NCBI RefSeq assembly: GCF_012273895.1
Contig: NC_052108.1
Span: 7,068,001-7,132,000, forward strand
Source of the DNA: Zerene cesonia
Lineage: Eukaryota; Arthropoda; Insecta; Lepidoptera; Pieridae
Reading direction: 5' to 3'
Length of the DNA: 64,000 bases
Positions 49,997-63,620 of this stretch are shown one piece after another. The first letter of the stretch is position 1. Every line of letters starts with the position of its first letter. The position numbers and the translations under genes are program-made. Under the pieces are notes generated by a model, which did no database searches, was not told the origin of the DNA, and saw nothing but the letters and a program-made list of their open reading frames with translations.

Positions 49997-51490
49997 AACA
50001 ATATGATTTTTACATTTTAATTCTACATAATATGTAACATGTACATGAGAATGATGCCAATGTACTGACCTGTGGTTCTTAAGCATTGAAACATTCCATG
50101 GATTGTCATCTTCTAAATATTCATTAATGCTATTCTTTTGCAAAGTATTTTCATGTCTCATTAAATAAAATAGCGTACTCGTACGTACTGTACTCCGCGT
50201 CCATTATCTCCTCATAATTTCATCCTCCTTCGTTGGCACAATTTTCATAAAAAGGGACACGAAGTTTTCGCATCAAGTGTTAATATATACATTATTTATT
50301 GTATATATATTGCAAACGTAACATATAAACGTAGGTCTACATAGATTTTTTTAACAGTACCTAACTGATTTTTTACAAATTACAACCGTCACTTGCCTAG
50401 AAAAATGTCAATCTGATAAAATTTATCATTCTTAAAACACAGAGAAATACAATACCTCCGATTTAGATAGGCCCGACATTTCGATATATATACATACATA
50501 ATAGAGGGTACATCTTAACGTGATGCATATATAACGGAAGGTTGTCAAACCTTAACAATAATAATTATATATCATCGGTTAAATCGAATTCCCCAGCTCC
50601 ATACAAGCTATGCCCAGGTACCCACACTTAACAGCAGTGTATTTGGGGACTGCCATTAACTTAATAGCGTAATGAGGGTCTTTTCAACCCCATATAAACT
50701 AAATTGTAACGTCAATTTAGCTAGGATCTTCCGCAGAATATTAGTAGTTACGTTACAACATGTGACTTTTTGTGAAGACATTTAAATTAAGAATGATGGG
50801 AATAATACACATCACCGCGATAAAAGTATCCTAGCCTTCTAATTGTCTCTAGTCACAAAAAAACATACCAGAGCTATTTAACTCCGTTAGGACGTGAAAG
50901 AGAGACAAACAATCACTCTTTTGCATACATAATATGAATATACAAACAATAATATGAATATATATGTAAATAATAAAGACAGCACTTGCTGTACATATAC
51001 ATACGCATTATTAATGATTTATTAAGAAAATACTTATTGGTATGTTGAAAATGCAATTGATTATTCCGAACTCTCCTATCCTATATTTTCCTGAGACATG
51101 CGCTGCCTTTCATTAACATAAATACATGTGTATATATATGCTCTAAAGTTAAATAATGCCCGTATGCAATCTCATATAAAATGTCCTATCGAATTAAAAT
51201 ATCCCGAACAAATAAATGAATAATAATTAATCAATCACAAATTGTTTGCGCGGGTACGGAATTGTCACTCGTTATGTTTAAAACGCCGGTTCACCCTTAT
51301 CCGGGTAAACTATTAAATTTCAATCGGCGTATGAAGTGGGTTATTAATTAGTTTGGCCGGCGATTACGCGGATTAATTGGATAATCTGATATAAATTTAA
51401 CGAAGGCTCGCCGAGTGAATACGCACAGCGCTTGCTGTGTTTCGCTACATTTGTCTTTGGGTGTTTCCTTATGGGTATTTATATATGACA

Positions 51491-51650
51491 AGCTGTTGCC
51501 CGCAGCTTCGCTCTTGAGGTCAAAATAGTTTTTATGGTACAAGCCTCCATCCCCAATTTTATTACCTTGGGAATCTGGATGTCAAATTTCAGCCCGATCG
51601 GTCTAGTAGTTTGGGCTATGCGTTGATAGATCAGTTAGATATCAGTTATC
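51491..51650 (+). repeat. Degenerate repeat (family F)
   Basis: CAAGCTGTTGCCCGCAGCTT, GTCAAATTTCAGCCCGATCG, GTCTAGTAGTTTGGGCTATG and CGTTGATAGATCAGTTAGAT follow a recurrent lepidopteran element. The second part also occurs at 52975-53045. Confidence 0.6.
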
Positions 51651-52934
51651 AGTTAAGATATTTATGACAAATTAATATTCATAATGAATTTAATTAACGT
51701 TAAAACAATATGCATACAAAATATATCTAGAATGATAATACAGTTTAACACTAAACTATGAGAATAGTAACGCTTCTTTAAACAACAACAAGGAACTATA
51801 AATCAGCGCTTCGATTCGACTTACATACAAAATTATAGAAAGTTATTCTTTTAGCTTTTTCTCTTACTACATCTTCAGCCACATTCCAGCATCTCATTTG
51901 TTTTTCTTCATTTTAAATCATTTAAAACGCGAAACATTTTACACGCCAGAAGCTATATTCACTACAGTTATTCCTTACCGCACACAATTCCTATCATTAC
52001 ATAATATAACATATAAATAAAAAAATCCATGGAAGATGTCAAACTCTGAAAAAGATAAAAACACCACCTCCAATTGAATATGACAATTTATCTAAAATAT
52101 TCATTTAACATTTCCTTACAGCGAGGCCTGTATTTGCAAAGACGATGTTAATTCTAATTGTTTGAGGACTGTGAAAGAAAATGACTCTAAACACACAATG
52201 GCTAGCACTTTTAATACCAAATGTATGAATGGACTGAGACCGACGACTATTTTAATATTTAACGACATCGCAGATTGTCTTATGTTGCATTTTTGCTCGA
52301 GATTCCATTTTAGTACTGCTTCAGGACATTACAAATTTATAGAATACATTTTGGATGGCAGCTGTAAAAATCCTCCATCTTACGTTCAATTATTATGAAA
52401 TACTTATGGAAAAGGTGGTGAAGTATGAAATTCACATAATCGTAGAAACATAATTATCTTTATTTGAGGCCAATAATCTGTCCACATTGATCATAACAAA
52501 ATTTCGGTTTTCGTACATTTATCAGAGCGAAAATGTGAAACCAATCCGCTGAATTTAATAAAGTCCATTTTCAGACCTACGTTTATACAATGCAGAAGTT
52601 TGTTTCTTCAAAATACTCTCGACTCGAGACTCAATATTCAAGAAGCGAAGCATCCAAGAGTTTCAACCTCTTGATTTGGTAAAATAGATCTTATTTCTTA
52701 ACGATAGAGATCATCTTGAATCACACAAACTTGTCAAAGGTTTGAACAGTTATAAAAACAAGTGCAACGTTCGAATGTGAAATTGCTGCATCAGGTGTAC
52801 CGTTGAGGTTTCAATTGTAAAATTGGTTTATTTCAGATAATTTTCAAAGTAAAAGTAAGCAGGCCAATGATAAAATTATAATAGATTAAATGGTTGATTT
52901 GAGTTGTTGAGTTGATAAATTTTCTAGGTACATA

Positions 52935-53046
52935 CAACATTTCATCAAAGTTCTTTCTCAGCGAATGACTACATCATAGTCGCAAAATTTCAGATAGATC
53001 GGTCCAGTAGCTTGAGCTGCGCGTATTGATAGATCAATCAGTCACT
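52935..53046 (+). repeat. Degenerate repeat (family F)
   Basis: AAAATTTCAGATAGATCGGT, CCAGTAGCTTGAGCTGCGCG and TTGATAGATCAATCAGTCAC align with 51585-51640 in the same orientation. The left part is more decayed. Confidence 0.6.
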
Positions 53047-54680
53047 TTAAATTTAATTTGACTAATTTTTAAACGAAAATTATTACAAACGAAAACTCGT
53101 TTTTCACAATCATAGAGATAAGTAAACGAACGATCATCATAGAAGAATTTTGAATTGACATTGTTTTACACCAAAACAACGGTCAGAATTAAATAATAAT
53201 CCTTGAAAAATAACGTGAGCGAAAGCTACCGAAAATATTTCGCGGCTCAAGTACAGTTTTAATTAACTGCAGAAAAAAAAAAAACAATTTTTATAGCGAA
53301 AATTATTTAATGTCGCAATACCGTCGGGGGAAGCAAGTGTAAAAATTGTTACAAATTGAGTCAAAACGTTTGGAAGGTACGATTATATATGAAGCGAAGC
53401 GTGGCCGCGGTTCGTACAGCTTTTTATATTTGAGTGTTAACCTTTTTTCTAATAAGGAAAAAAAAACCTCCGTAAACTCTGACAAAGGGTTTTTAGGTCG
53501 GAAAAAATTTGAATAGCACGTTGTTTGGGGGCAGAGAGAGGGGGGATATTAAGACCGGGTAAAAGAATTGGGTTTTTGGAGCGAACAATAAGATCCATAG
53601 AGTTTTTGAGTCTATTACGTCATAAATGCGCAGTTTTTCAAAGCACCTTTTGGCTATAAGTACTGAGAAAAGTGTTGTTTTTCTAAAACTCGGATATCGC
53701 ACTTTGATCAATACCATCAATTTCAGAAGAGTTATAGTACGCAGTTACCTAAAAGAAATAAAAATAAAAATTCATATATATAAAAATTTCATACATCTCT
53801 ATAATAATAAACACGTCATATTAAATGGGCTTTTGTTACAGTAATATTATTTTACCATTATATAGAAAAATAACATATAATTATTGAATATCGTATTTTT
53901 AGCAGAACAGAGGGCAACTGGCATCAAACTTATTATTTACAAGTACGCATCTATTATTATAACATGAAATATATACGTGAAAGAAAGATAAAACAAACAA
54001 TAAATGAATGCTTTCGCTTGTATAATAGAGAGGATATACTACATATTTGAGGCAGCTACAAATTAGCTTGTACATTTTTTTTTCATGTCGCATATACGAC
54101 TCGCAATGGTTAATAAACAAAGAATATCTAAGGTATAGATAGCAACCAAATGCCACAATACAAACAAAAAACACCACAAAAAATAACATCAACACTAGCA
54201 CAATTTCAGAAATAGCACAATATATGATTTCACAGAACGAAAGCTATTTCAGATCAGTTTAAAAGTCTTGAGCCGGAACAAATAAACATTACTTTGTATG
54301 GTTCGCTTCACTTCGCGAGTTATGAATTATTTACTATAGAGAAATGCAAGGAGCGAGCGTTTTTCTAATAACATTAACTTGCTTTACTTTTCATTTGAGT
54401 CTTAACTCCGCTGCTAACAATATTAGTGCGAGGTCAATAAATTTACTCCTCTTATATTTTAATCTTTTCGCTATTTTCATATTACGGCGTTAGGTATTTG
54501 ATAGCCGGGGCATTATTTAATTGACTTCTTTTGCGCGTCATAGACGGTTAGTTCTGTTTATATAAATGCTACTCCATTCTGCGAAAGAGGGGAAGCATAT
54601 AATTAAACATTTTAAAAAGCATTCAATCTTACATTTCAATTGAATAAGATTTGATTTATTACGTTTTAAAACTTTACTTA

Positions 54681-54837
54681 CGTTATTAATGCGAAACTAA
54701 CCCTGTCTGTCTTTCCTGCACGCCTAAACCCCTGAACCGATTCGGATTGGTTTATTATCCCGAAAATCCCACGGGAACGGGAGCTACGCGGAAAAACCTC
54801 ACAGTGTCTATTTTTTGTCAATGTGGGCGGAAAGCTA
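54681..54837 (+). mobile_element. Helitron-type element (family B-like)
   Basis: AATGCGAAACTAACCCTGTC, CTGAACCGATTCGGATTGG, TCCCACGGGAACGGGAGCTA and the 3' end TGTGGGCGGAAAGCTAG. The 3' end style and the CCACGGGAACGGG motif recall 3322-3549. The base after CTAG is C, not T, so the junction has changed. Confidence 0.6.
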
Positions 54838-55384
54838 GCATTGAAATGAAACATTATTTTCAATATAAATAATGATAATAAAAAATAACACACATCATTT
54901 ACCTACCCTTCAATTAAAAAAATCAAATTGATCATTAACCGTGTATCGATACATCAACAAAAACACTTACATCGGTAAGCAAACATTTTTCCCGCGCAAA
55001 TGGAATCCAATCAAAAATTAATAATTGAAGAAATAATCTTGATGGATCCGCTTTTCACTAAATCAAATTCCCGAAATTAATGTCTGCTGGTCGGACGTCC
55101 AAATTAATTAATTATTTTGATCTGCTTAATGACATATTATACACTCGACAAAATTATTGGGCACGGCGGATATCAATAATCAACATTCATTCGGGAATTT
55201 TAATGATTAGGTGTCGGATTCGGCATTAATGTTGTTGTTTGAATATCGCTACGGACATCACATTTTCAACCACCATTGATTAAACTTGTATTTAACAATT
55301 TAAGATATTCGACTAGTTAAAAGATTTATTGCAAAGCACAGCAATCATAAAAACTTTGAGAATATAATTCTTTTATATTGAAGA

Positions 55385-55590
55385 TGTCACCAAGGTTTCT
55401 GGGGAGGAAGGTAGCGCACCAGATTCTAAAATGGGACCAAATGTCAATAAATAATAATAAAACCTCCTTCGTTTTTCGGAAAAGCGTTAAAAAATTTAAA
55501 CATTAATTAAATATAGCTCGCGGCTACGCCAGTCGTTTAAGAGAAGCCCTGCCCAACACGTGACTGTATGTGACAATGTCAATAAACACA
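55385..55590 (-). repeat. Degenerate retroelement fragment
   Basis: On the minus strand, CTTTTCCGAAAAACGAAGGAGG is like the R1 family lead (here split by a short insert), and CATTTGGTCCCATTTTAGAA followed by TCTGGTGCGCTACC recurs at 58205-58262. Upstream is a GC-richer part, GGCGTAGCCGCGAGC. Confidence 0.4.
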
Positions 55591-57431
55591 CAACAGAGAA
55601 AAAACATACACATAAATAACACATCAAACGAATGAAATGTACGCTATAAAAGGTTTAGGCATGGAACGCTTAACATGTACCTGTCTATATGTATAAATTT
55701 TGAGTACTTCCTCGGTGCGAGCTTGACCTAGTTCGTGTCGAAGCATCGGACTATAACTTTCAAGCTGATGGAAATCTTAGAAATGTTTGTTGGCAAAGTG
55801 AACTATTAAACCGTTAGAGGGCATCACAGTGTCACACTCCAAAGGAAGCGAGCGCAACCGTTGATCTTTCAAAAATAGATTCTCTATAACGCTTCAGAAA
55901 TACAATACAAAGCTATGTTAATAGTGTCCTTATAAAAGATCCTATTTCAAAGGAATTTCCATTGCGACTCTTTGTACTCCTTTGCACATTTTATTTAAGC
56001 TTTAAACCGAATGTCTTAACGTTATCCCGGCGCTTTGAGAGTTCAAACGGTTCGTGTGTTTACACAATTTTTTTATCTTACCGCAACATCAACCATAGAC
56101 GTTTTAATATCAAGTAACAAAATATAAACTAGTCAACTTAAATATAAGACATAAACCGTATTTTCAAATAAAGAACAGCAATTTATCGTTCTGAGCTCAA
56201 CAGTAACTCCGCTAGATTCTATTTAGGTTTCGCGTAAGACGAGCCAGCCAGTAAAGGTGCCATATTTCACGATGGCGTCCTAAATCATTTTTTTCTAGAG
56301 TATAAAATATTTTCTTTATTCCTCGGCCATTTTATCAGACAGATTGCAATCTACGTGAAATGTAAATTCATATGCCTATGTTTCGTCGTAAAAGAGCGCG
56401 CGTGACTCCATTGTTTATGAGTTGATAAAAGAGAACATCACAGTTTTTGCATTTACGTGCTCAAAAAAAAAAAAAATCTGTAAACAAGTCTCGCGTTATT
56501 TATTCAGTGGATCATAAATCAGATCAACACGTGCGTACGACTTTGCTTGCGGGAGATGATGCGATGGTGAAATTATATCTCTTTTGACTCTTATTGAATT
56601 TGGATGTAACACGGATATGTACGTAGGAGCAAGATATTATTGTATTAATATATCGTACGCTAGAATCGAGGAAGAACATGCGTACTATTTAACATTTGTT
56701 ATTTTCGACGTCATTTAAAACAATATACTTTGCAATAGTTTGAAACTTTTCTAGTCTTTCAATAATTATATTACAAATACATGTCTACATTAATTTTAAT
56801 ATAACGTGACAAATTTTCTATTCACTATTGGAAACATTAATTTCTGGTAAGTTACAACGATTTTCATTCCATCAGATGAGATGACACTACATCTATTCGG
56901 TTTTTATTCAAGTAATGTAGAAAGAAGGAATTTCTACAGATAGCAGCCCATAGGAACAACCTTCGAAATATAAGAAACCAACTTGAAAAAAACACAATAA
57001 ATTCCCAACTATAATATCGTAACTAATATCCACAAAGCTTTTATAAGTACACAATTTTCCGGTTTATTTAGAACGAGTATATATGTGATCCAAATTGAGT
57101 AATGAGCATATATTTGATTCGCGTCGCATCTGGTCGCGGCTTTATAGGCCCTATCCCCAGACCTCTGGTATCAATAACAGAAGCCGATCTTAAAGTTGGA
57201 CGGTTGGACATTGGTCTACGGAAACTTTGTTACGGCCGGGGTCCACAATAAAACTGTAAAAGTAATTTCACCTTGGGACCGGCCAGTTGCTTTATAAAGT
57301 GGACCGAGTTCGGTTACATCGGCGTACTTATGCGGCCCGAGTCGAATGCTGTTATAGCTCTTACTATACTTTCCTTTTAGTTTGGGAATTTTTATCACAT
57401 TACGTCTTTCAATGTTGTTGCAACGTTGTGT

Positions 57432-57550
57432 CCTTTCTCGGTTCTCAAACTGCCTTTGTAGCAAATTTCATCTATATCGGTTCAATAATTTAGGCGAGTA
57501 AAAGGAACAGAATGACGGTGTCACTTTCACATTTACAATATTAGTCGTGA
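57432..57550 (-). mobile_element. Helitron-type 5' fragment
   Basis: On the minus strand it starts A|TCACGACTAATATTGTAAAT, then GTGAAAGTGACACC, and ATTGAACCGATATAGATGAA. The start matches family A's general form. The 3' hairpin was not found. Confidence 0.55.
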
Positions 57551-58204
57551 TTTATGTATAAACTAAAAATCAACCACGCTACATTATTTGATTCATATCG
57601 TTGTTTAAAATTCATTCTACGTATGTATGTGCAGAGCTTTTAAATTGTATGTATCAAAGGTAAATAACAGCGTATGTTTGATTCAAAATGATCAGTACAC
57701 ACGAACAGATAAACTAGTTAAGATAGATCTGCAGGCGAGATGCGAGTGACCGATGGCCGCTCCGATTCCACCGCGGCTAGCGGTAACAAACTTCCTCAAC
57801 TAACGATAACAAACGCTTCACTAAATCCACTAACCGGCGGAATTGCCGGAAAAATATGGCCGCAAGTAAGCCAGGGACGCGGCTGCAAAGTAAATTGTGA
57901 ATTTAACGCGTCCATTGCGGATTAGACTGCTATGGGAAGTTTCGCCAAGTTCCCATTCCTTGTTGGGTAATGTAACACAAGAAAAATGTACAGAATTGAA
58001 CTCGAGTAAGCGTCGGATTACGAGCGCGCTGCAATGAATAATTGATATCGGATTTCGAGTTAGTATTTATCTTTAAGAATAACGTTTCAGATAAACTCGT
58101 AACATTAATATCTCTTAATAAGAGCGGTCGGGTTTTAGCTATAATTTGATGTCATTAAAATTTATATAGTGGTTGAGGTATTTGTTTTCTATAAAATAGG
58201 TCAC

Positions 58205-58262
58205 TGACGTTCCTGGGAAGGCACCTACTTAGATTCTAAAATGGTACCGAATGAAAAACTTC
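58205..58262 (-). repeat. Retroelement fragment
   Basis: AGATTCTAAAATGGTACCGA and CCTGGGAAGGCACCTAC align with 55399-55446 (AGATTCTAAAATGGGACCAA). Confidence 0.45.
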
Positions 58263-60784
58263 TTATTAACCAAAACAGAAATAAAGAATCTCTTCAATCT
58301 GTGAAACAACCACGGAGTTATCAAATAACTAAAAAAAAAATACAGTGAAATTGAAAATATATTTTATTGAAAAAAAAAAAGGAAAATTGTGTAACCATGT
58401 ATATGACTCGATTCAAAAAAACACTTATACATTTACCTTATATTGATCTTGCCTTTTATAATTCCCACTTTTTATGAATTCGCTTAAAAGTTGGGAACAC
58501 TATATTCAATATTACAAGTAATTAAAAACAGCTGATGGCAACACAAACATTGCAATTCCTCGAAAGTTGTAAATCTCTTCCAGTTTTTAAAATTGAAAGT
58601 AACATACAAATATATCATGACGTTTCCATTTTATACTAGGTTACTAGATACCTAACCAGAGCATATTTGAATAATACCCAATAAAATTTCGCATTACATA
58701 TAAAATTTTACTATTCAAAATCTCGACAATTTTCTGCGCATTCCCTCGTTTTGCTCAGCTCATGTTCATAACAAAATAACTACAACTATCATTTTGAATC
58801 CTAGCAGCGATACTAATACCTACATACCGGCACTCAACACTCGCATCCCTTCAGATCTTATTATAGTCCGTAAGAGCGACATAAAGAATTCATTTCACAC
58901 GAGACCGCGCACACTATGAATCATTCATTACATTATATCAGTCTGGCGGATCGTATTGCGCGTAAGTTATAAGGGAACTATTCAACAATATTTGTTTAAG
59001 CTCAACCGGCGTAAATTCTCGAAAAACAACTGCGAACAGTATGCAAATTTCGTCCGCTATGCTTCACACCGTCTACACGCTGCCGCCTCGGCAATCCCAG
59101 CGAAACCGCGGAATAATGAAGCTCTCCTTACTTGTACCTACTAGTGAAATTTCAACACGCGTACGTTTACATTGGGTTGGGAACATTTGTCACTATGATT
59201 GTGTATATTGGATTCGCTTTGAATCGAACGGTGCAATGTTGCAGATGGAACGGGCTAGCGAAGTTTTAAAGTTATTTCACGTTGCCGCCTTCCGTTCTGT
59301 TGCAAACGGTAAATGCGTGTTTATAAGCGTACCTATCGGTACACTATCCGTGAATATACAGACCGGTTATAAATCAACAATGGATGAAAGGAATTTAACG
59401 AATTTAGCTTCGTTGGGTTTGGTTTGTCTCCTTTTGGATTAGGATTTAAAAAAACAACGACAACCCAGGACAAGCAGTTAATATACGTGGAAAATATAAT
59501 TGTGTTCTTTTCATGAATTATAACTCAAGAACGGCATATCGAATTTAAATGAATTTTCAGTCAGGATAACGACATTAAAATATTCAAAAATCTTATAATA
59601 AAAATGAACCCTGGCGGAGTCGGAGTAAGTAGCTCGTAGTAAATTATAAACAAAATAGTAAGTAGCTCGTAGTAAATTATAAACAAAATAGTGTATCATA
59701 CTTATATTTGACGTGAAAGTTGCGGTTTGATTGGGCTTACTACAAACTATACCTGCTTGAAAGTTTCAAATCTAATTTCATTAAAACTTTATCGGCTCAA
59801 CTATATAAATAATATATGATATAGATCTCACCTGTTTATACGCCTCTCGATATTGAAAAATGTAAAAAGCCTAAAAAACACGTGTTATCTGTTTAACTGA
59901 CTACTTAGATAGACCAATATATACGTGACGACTCACTCCGTCCAAAAACACAGAAATAATAAATATAATAAATAAAAAATTCTTTATCTGCCTTCATAAT
60001 CATTAAACTACTGAGTAGTATTAACGTTGTGAAAGACAAGTGTCTGAAATAGGACAGAAAGACTCACATTAGACAAATGAAGTTGATAATGACACCCAAA
60101 GCATATTTACATCCGACGTCATATAAATCACGCAAACGCTTATAAATTAGATCGTCGTATAGAAAATCTGCGCCGCGTGGCGTAGAAATTTGATTTATTC
60201 TTGGCCGTGTGTCAAGGAGTATATAAGGCCCGCGGATGTGGAATATTGGGGATGATAAAGGTTTATTTGGCGTATATTGAGCGACCTGACGCTCCGCTCG
60301 ATTACTCCGTCGAATAACGAATAAAAGTCTCATTTCTGTTACATAATGTTTAATCAGGAGCCATCAGAAGCCGGAGTGGTGCGACACCTGATTGATGTGA
60401 ATGGGATTTTTTGTGACGTACACTTCTTATATGTATTTTAAGAGAATTGATTTCTAATAGTTTAGAGGCAGTAAGGTTTATGTTGTTCGCAACGACACGA
60501 GCGCGTATGAAAGTTTGGTTCTCGAACATCTTATTTGTTCTATAGATAAATAGTGCCAGGATATCTGTTAACATATGAAATCCTACGACTGGCTTGTTGA
60601 TATACTATGTGCGTCGGCTATGGTTTACTAGTCTAGATACATTAATCAATGTACGTATGAAAACCAATTTCATTTTTCTTATATATCAATAACTTTCCCG
60701 GATGATTCACTATTAAACAACTGTCGTTCGTTTGTATGCGTCTACTTGACAGGGTCAAGTTCAATGAATTTTCCTATTTAATCG
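58263..60784. other. Intron with longest chance ORF
   Basis: The longest gap-free ORF in the window (133 codons, 59041-59442, plus strand) lies here. It has two in-frame Met near its start, mixed composition, and no domain, signal peptide or repeat that I recognise. Apart from the 33-bp duplication nothing else is identified. Confidence 0.45.
59624..59689 (+). repeat. 33-bp tandem duplication
   Basis: A 33-base unit containing GTAGCTCGTAGTAAATTATA is present twice without a mismatch (59624-59656 and 59657-59689). It is a multiple of three, so an 11-residue repeat appears in a minus-strand ORF, but that ORF has no other coding support. The identity suggests a recent slip or unequal exchange. 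Confidence 0.92.
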
Positions 60785-60925
60785 TCTTCAAATCAAGAAG
60801 GAGGTTATCTATTCGACTGTATTTTCTTTGTGTTTTACAGTTTTATACTGGGTGAGAACTGGTGCCTGCCATTTGGTCCTATAAAAATTTGGTCTATTTC
60901 TGACAATTTGGAGGTGGTAATTTTT
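60785..60925 (+). repeat. Degenerate retroelement fragment (family R1)
   Basis: AAGAAGGAGGTTATCTATTC, GACTGTATTTT, ATACTGGGTGAGAACTGG and TTTCTGACAATTTGGAGG keep the order of the R1 family (12408 and 13079). Confidence 0.55.
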
Positions 60926-63299
60926 GTTAAATATAATTACTAATATAATAATGTAGTTTCTATATAACGCCATTCGGAAGAAAAATTAAATAAAATAAAA
61001 ACTATAGAAGTCGGTCCAAGCGCTCTGAATCTCCAATCCTATCTAATTCTATTCTAACTTACAATTTATTCATGAAAATAAAAAAAAGACATAATATAGA
61101 TTAAACAAAGACCCTATAAGTTACGTACCACCAATGATTACGAAGATATACATTTATAATCCTCCACTGAAACCACTGGGAGTTAATTACACAGTTCTAC
61201 CCTGTCTCGTCAACGGATTCCATTTACTTTTTACGTTTTCTGTACGGAGATTTAGTTCTAGCATTTTTCACTGTCCGCGTTATAAGTGCTGGAAACAAAC
61301 GTTATTACTCCGTTTCTTTATTTAAAATGGGATTAATTTAATTTACAGTTAAAAATGTCCACTGGAGATGAGACTTTCATCCCTTAAAGAGTATGTGTAT
61401 TTTCTCCTTAGCACACCTACAGAGTTTACCTAAAGAGATTTCAACAATGAAAAGATTCAACCAAACAATGTGATACCTTTGTAACTTATCTTTCGCTTTA
61501 ATAATTGAGTTGAGAATTTTATTGAGTTTATTATTTACTTTTGAAAGTACCATAGTCTAATATTATAACAATTAAAACGAAGTACTGCATAGTTTGACTA
61601 ACTGCGATATCTTCGGTTAATACTATAATCGTGTCATAACTTATCTGACTTCCCGATATTTCAGCATTAACACGGCGCTGTGTTTAAAGCGCTCCCGCGA
61701 AACAAAAGAGCGGTCCAAACATGATAAACCCATTACAATATTTCAAGCAAACCCACGTATTATATGAAAATACGACGTCAATAAAGTCGGAATTATTCAT
61801 CCAACGGCTCACAGCTTTGCAGCCGGGCCGACCAACAAAGCCTACTCAACTCATTTCTATTACGCTGCCATTCGACAGTCAAAAATCGTCGCTTAAACTC
61901 AAATAATGAATTTAAAAAAAATTGCTCCACGGAATTAACTTAAGCCCAAACGCGCCCCTACAATGCTTCCATAGTCCTTTTTATGAGCTTTTACATCGAT
62001 AGAGAAAGAATTTTGTACATTTACGACCGGCCCGTTATATTTTATAGGTGGTTCATAAAATAACTTTTCCGAATACATTAGGACGAACGTTTGCTCTTTC
62101 GTAATATTTTTGACACTTTATAGATGCTTTGCATAAGCCTCTAATGTGGTATGAAATTGTATTTGAACCTTTTTGTGTTAATAGAATTCGCGGATCAATT
62201 TATGTAAAGAGATAGATGATACCTTCGAGTTGAATTTTATTGTACACTTTGACTTCATAATGCTCGGATAAAAAATAAACATTTATATTTATTATCTTAA
62301 AAACATTATTCATTTTACTAAAGTTTATTACAAAAAATGTATTTACCAACATTTTAGGTATCAGAGGCAAAAGAAAATACAAGAATCTACATATACATAA
62401 CATAATAACATTTAAGCAAAATAATAGTATCTTTATATATTGTATTTATCAAAATAAGCCACTTTCTAAATCATACATTATGCATACATTTACAAATTCT
62501 GAAGTATATCAATTGTTTATTTATAGTTCAAAATTCATGAAAATAATAAAATAAAACCAAAGGATATTATTCAATACCAGAAAAATAACCTATTTTAGCA
62601 GTAAAAAGCGCATTAAAGCGTATTTATTTAACCACACTAAACCTCTATGAAGTGGGAAAACGTTATACTTTAAAAATCAAATGAAACAAAAATAAAATGA
62701 CATTTTGAGAAAGATTTAATATTAAAGTGGCTGTTAAAAATTGTTCAAAATAGTATACATTATAATATAAAGTGAGTAAAGCACATTTCTAAAGCATAAA
62801 ATCTGCATTGGAAATTTTATGAAGGTGATATCATAAAACTTACTTTTAAAACTAAGTACAGTCCATAAAGAAGTTGAAACGACCCAGTTTGCGATATTAT
62901 TATTTTTTTTATTGAATTACGTTGCTCTGTATTAAATTAATAAAAAAAAAATCTAATGACATTTTTTAACGCGAGAGAATCGTGATGAGTTTTTCATTTT
63001 TTTGTTAAGTTTATAACATTGGACAATAGGTACGTACTTTTTGATCTAGATGTCGACACGACAACTCGCTAGTAACTCTCTTCGTTAGTTCTCTCTACGA
63101 TGAATATTAACTTCTTAATAGCATTATGTGTTTGAAATTTTTCTGCACATACGTTTTCGTGTGCATAAACAAGATCTTTACCCGTCGATTCTGTAGTTCA
63201 AATGGTGTTGAATATCCACCCTATAACATTCAAGACTATCGGAATCATCTAAATTCCAAAAGTAAACCGATACACAAACGCAATACGCAAACTAGCACT
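60926..63299. other. Intron, no element identified
   Basis: Very AT-rich, especially 62200-63000, with poly-A/T runs. Only short ORFs. Confidence 0.5.
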
Positions 63300-63620
63300 T
63301 ATTTGTATTGCGGTATAGAATACAATCCATTAATCAGTATCAACTCGCATACCGTAGCAAGGCGACGATTTCGAGTCAACCATTTTTCACACCACTCGAA
63401 AATTCATAACTCGTGCCGGCGACAGCGCTGCACCAGCATTATGAACTCGGAAAGAATCTAATATAGACTTTGAGAAATAAACTCCATATTTTAGCTGGCA
63501 CCGAATTTATTGGTCGAATTCTGAGGTGCGCCACAGGTATGCGGGCCGCGGGGTGATTCGGTCGCGATTTCGCCGAAATAATAGATTCAATTGTGCGCTC
63601 AACGCGCTATTAGCACGTGA
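63300..63620. promoter_or_regulatory. CpG-rich block near window end
   Basis: GTGCCGGCGACAGCGCTGCA, TATGCGGGCCGCGGGGTGAT and TCGGTCGCGATTTCGCCG stand out in the AT-rich intron. A 111-codon ORF overlaps the first part but has no recognisable domain or signal peptide. Candidate regulatory DNA or an unrecognised exon; unsupported beyond composition. Confidence 0.25.

Noticed and set aside
59041..59442. 133-codon plus-strand ORF
   Set aside because: No domain, signal peptide or family resemblance that I can see, and it lies antisense in a Lar intron. Length is possible by chance in a slightly GC-richer patch.
63126..63461. 111-codon plus-strand ORF with hydrophobic N terminus
   Set aside because: The N-terminal hydrophobic part is short and broken, the rest has no domain, and it is antisense to Lar.
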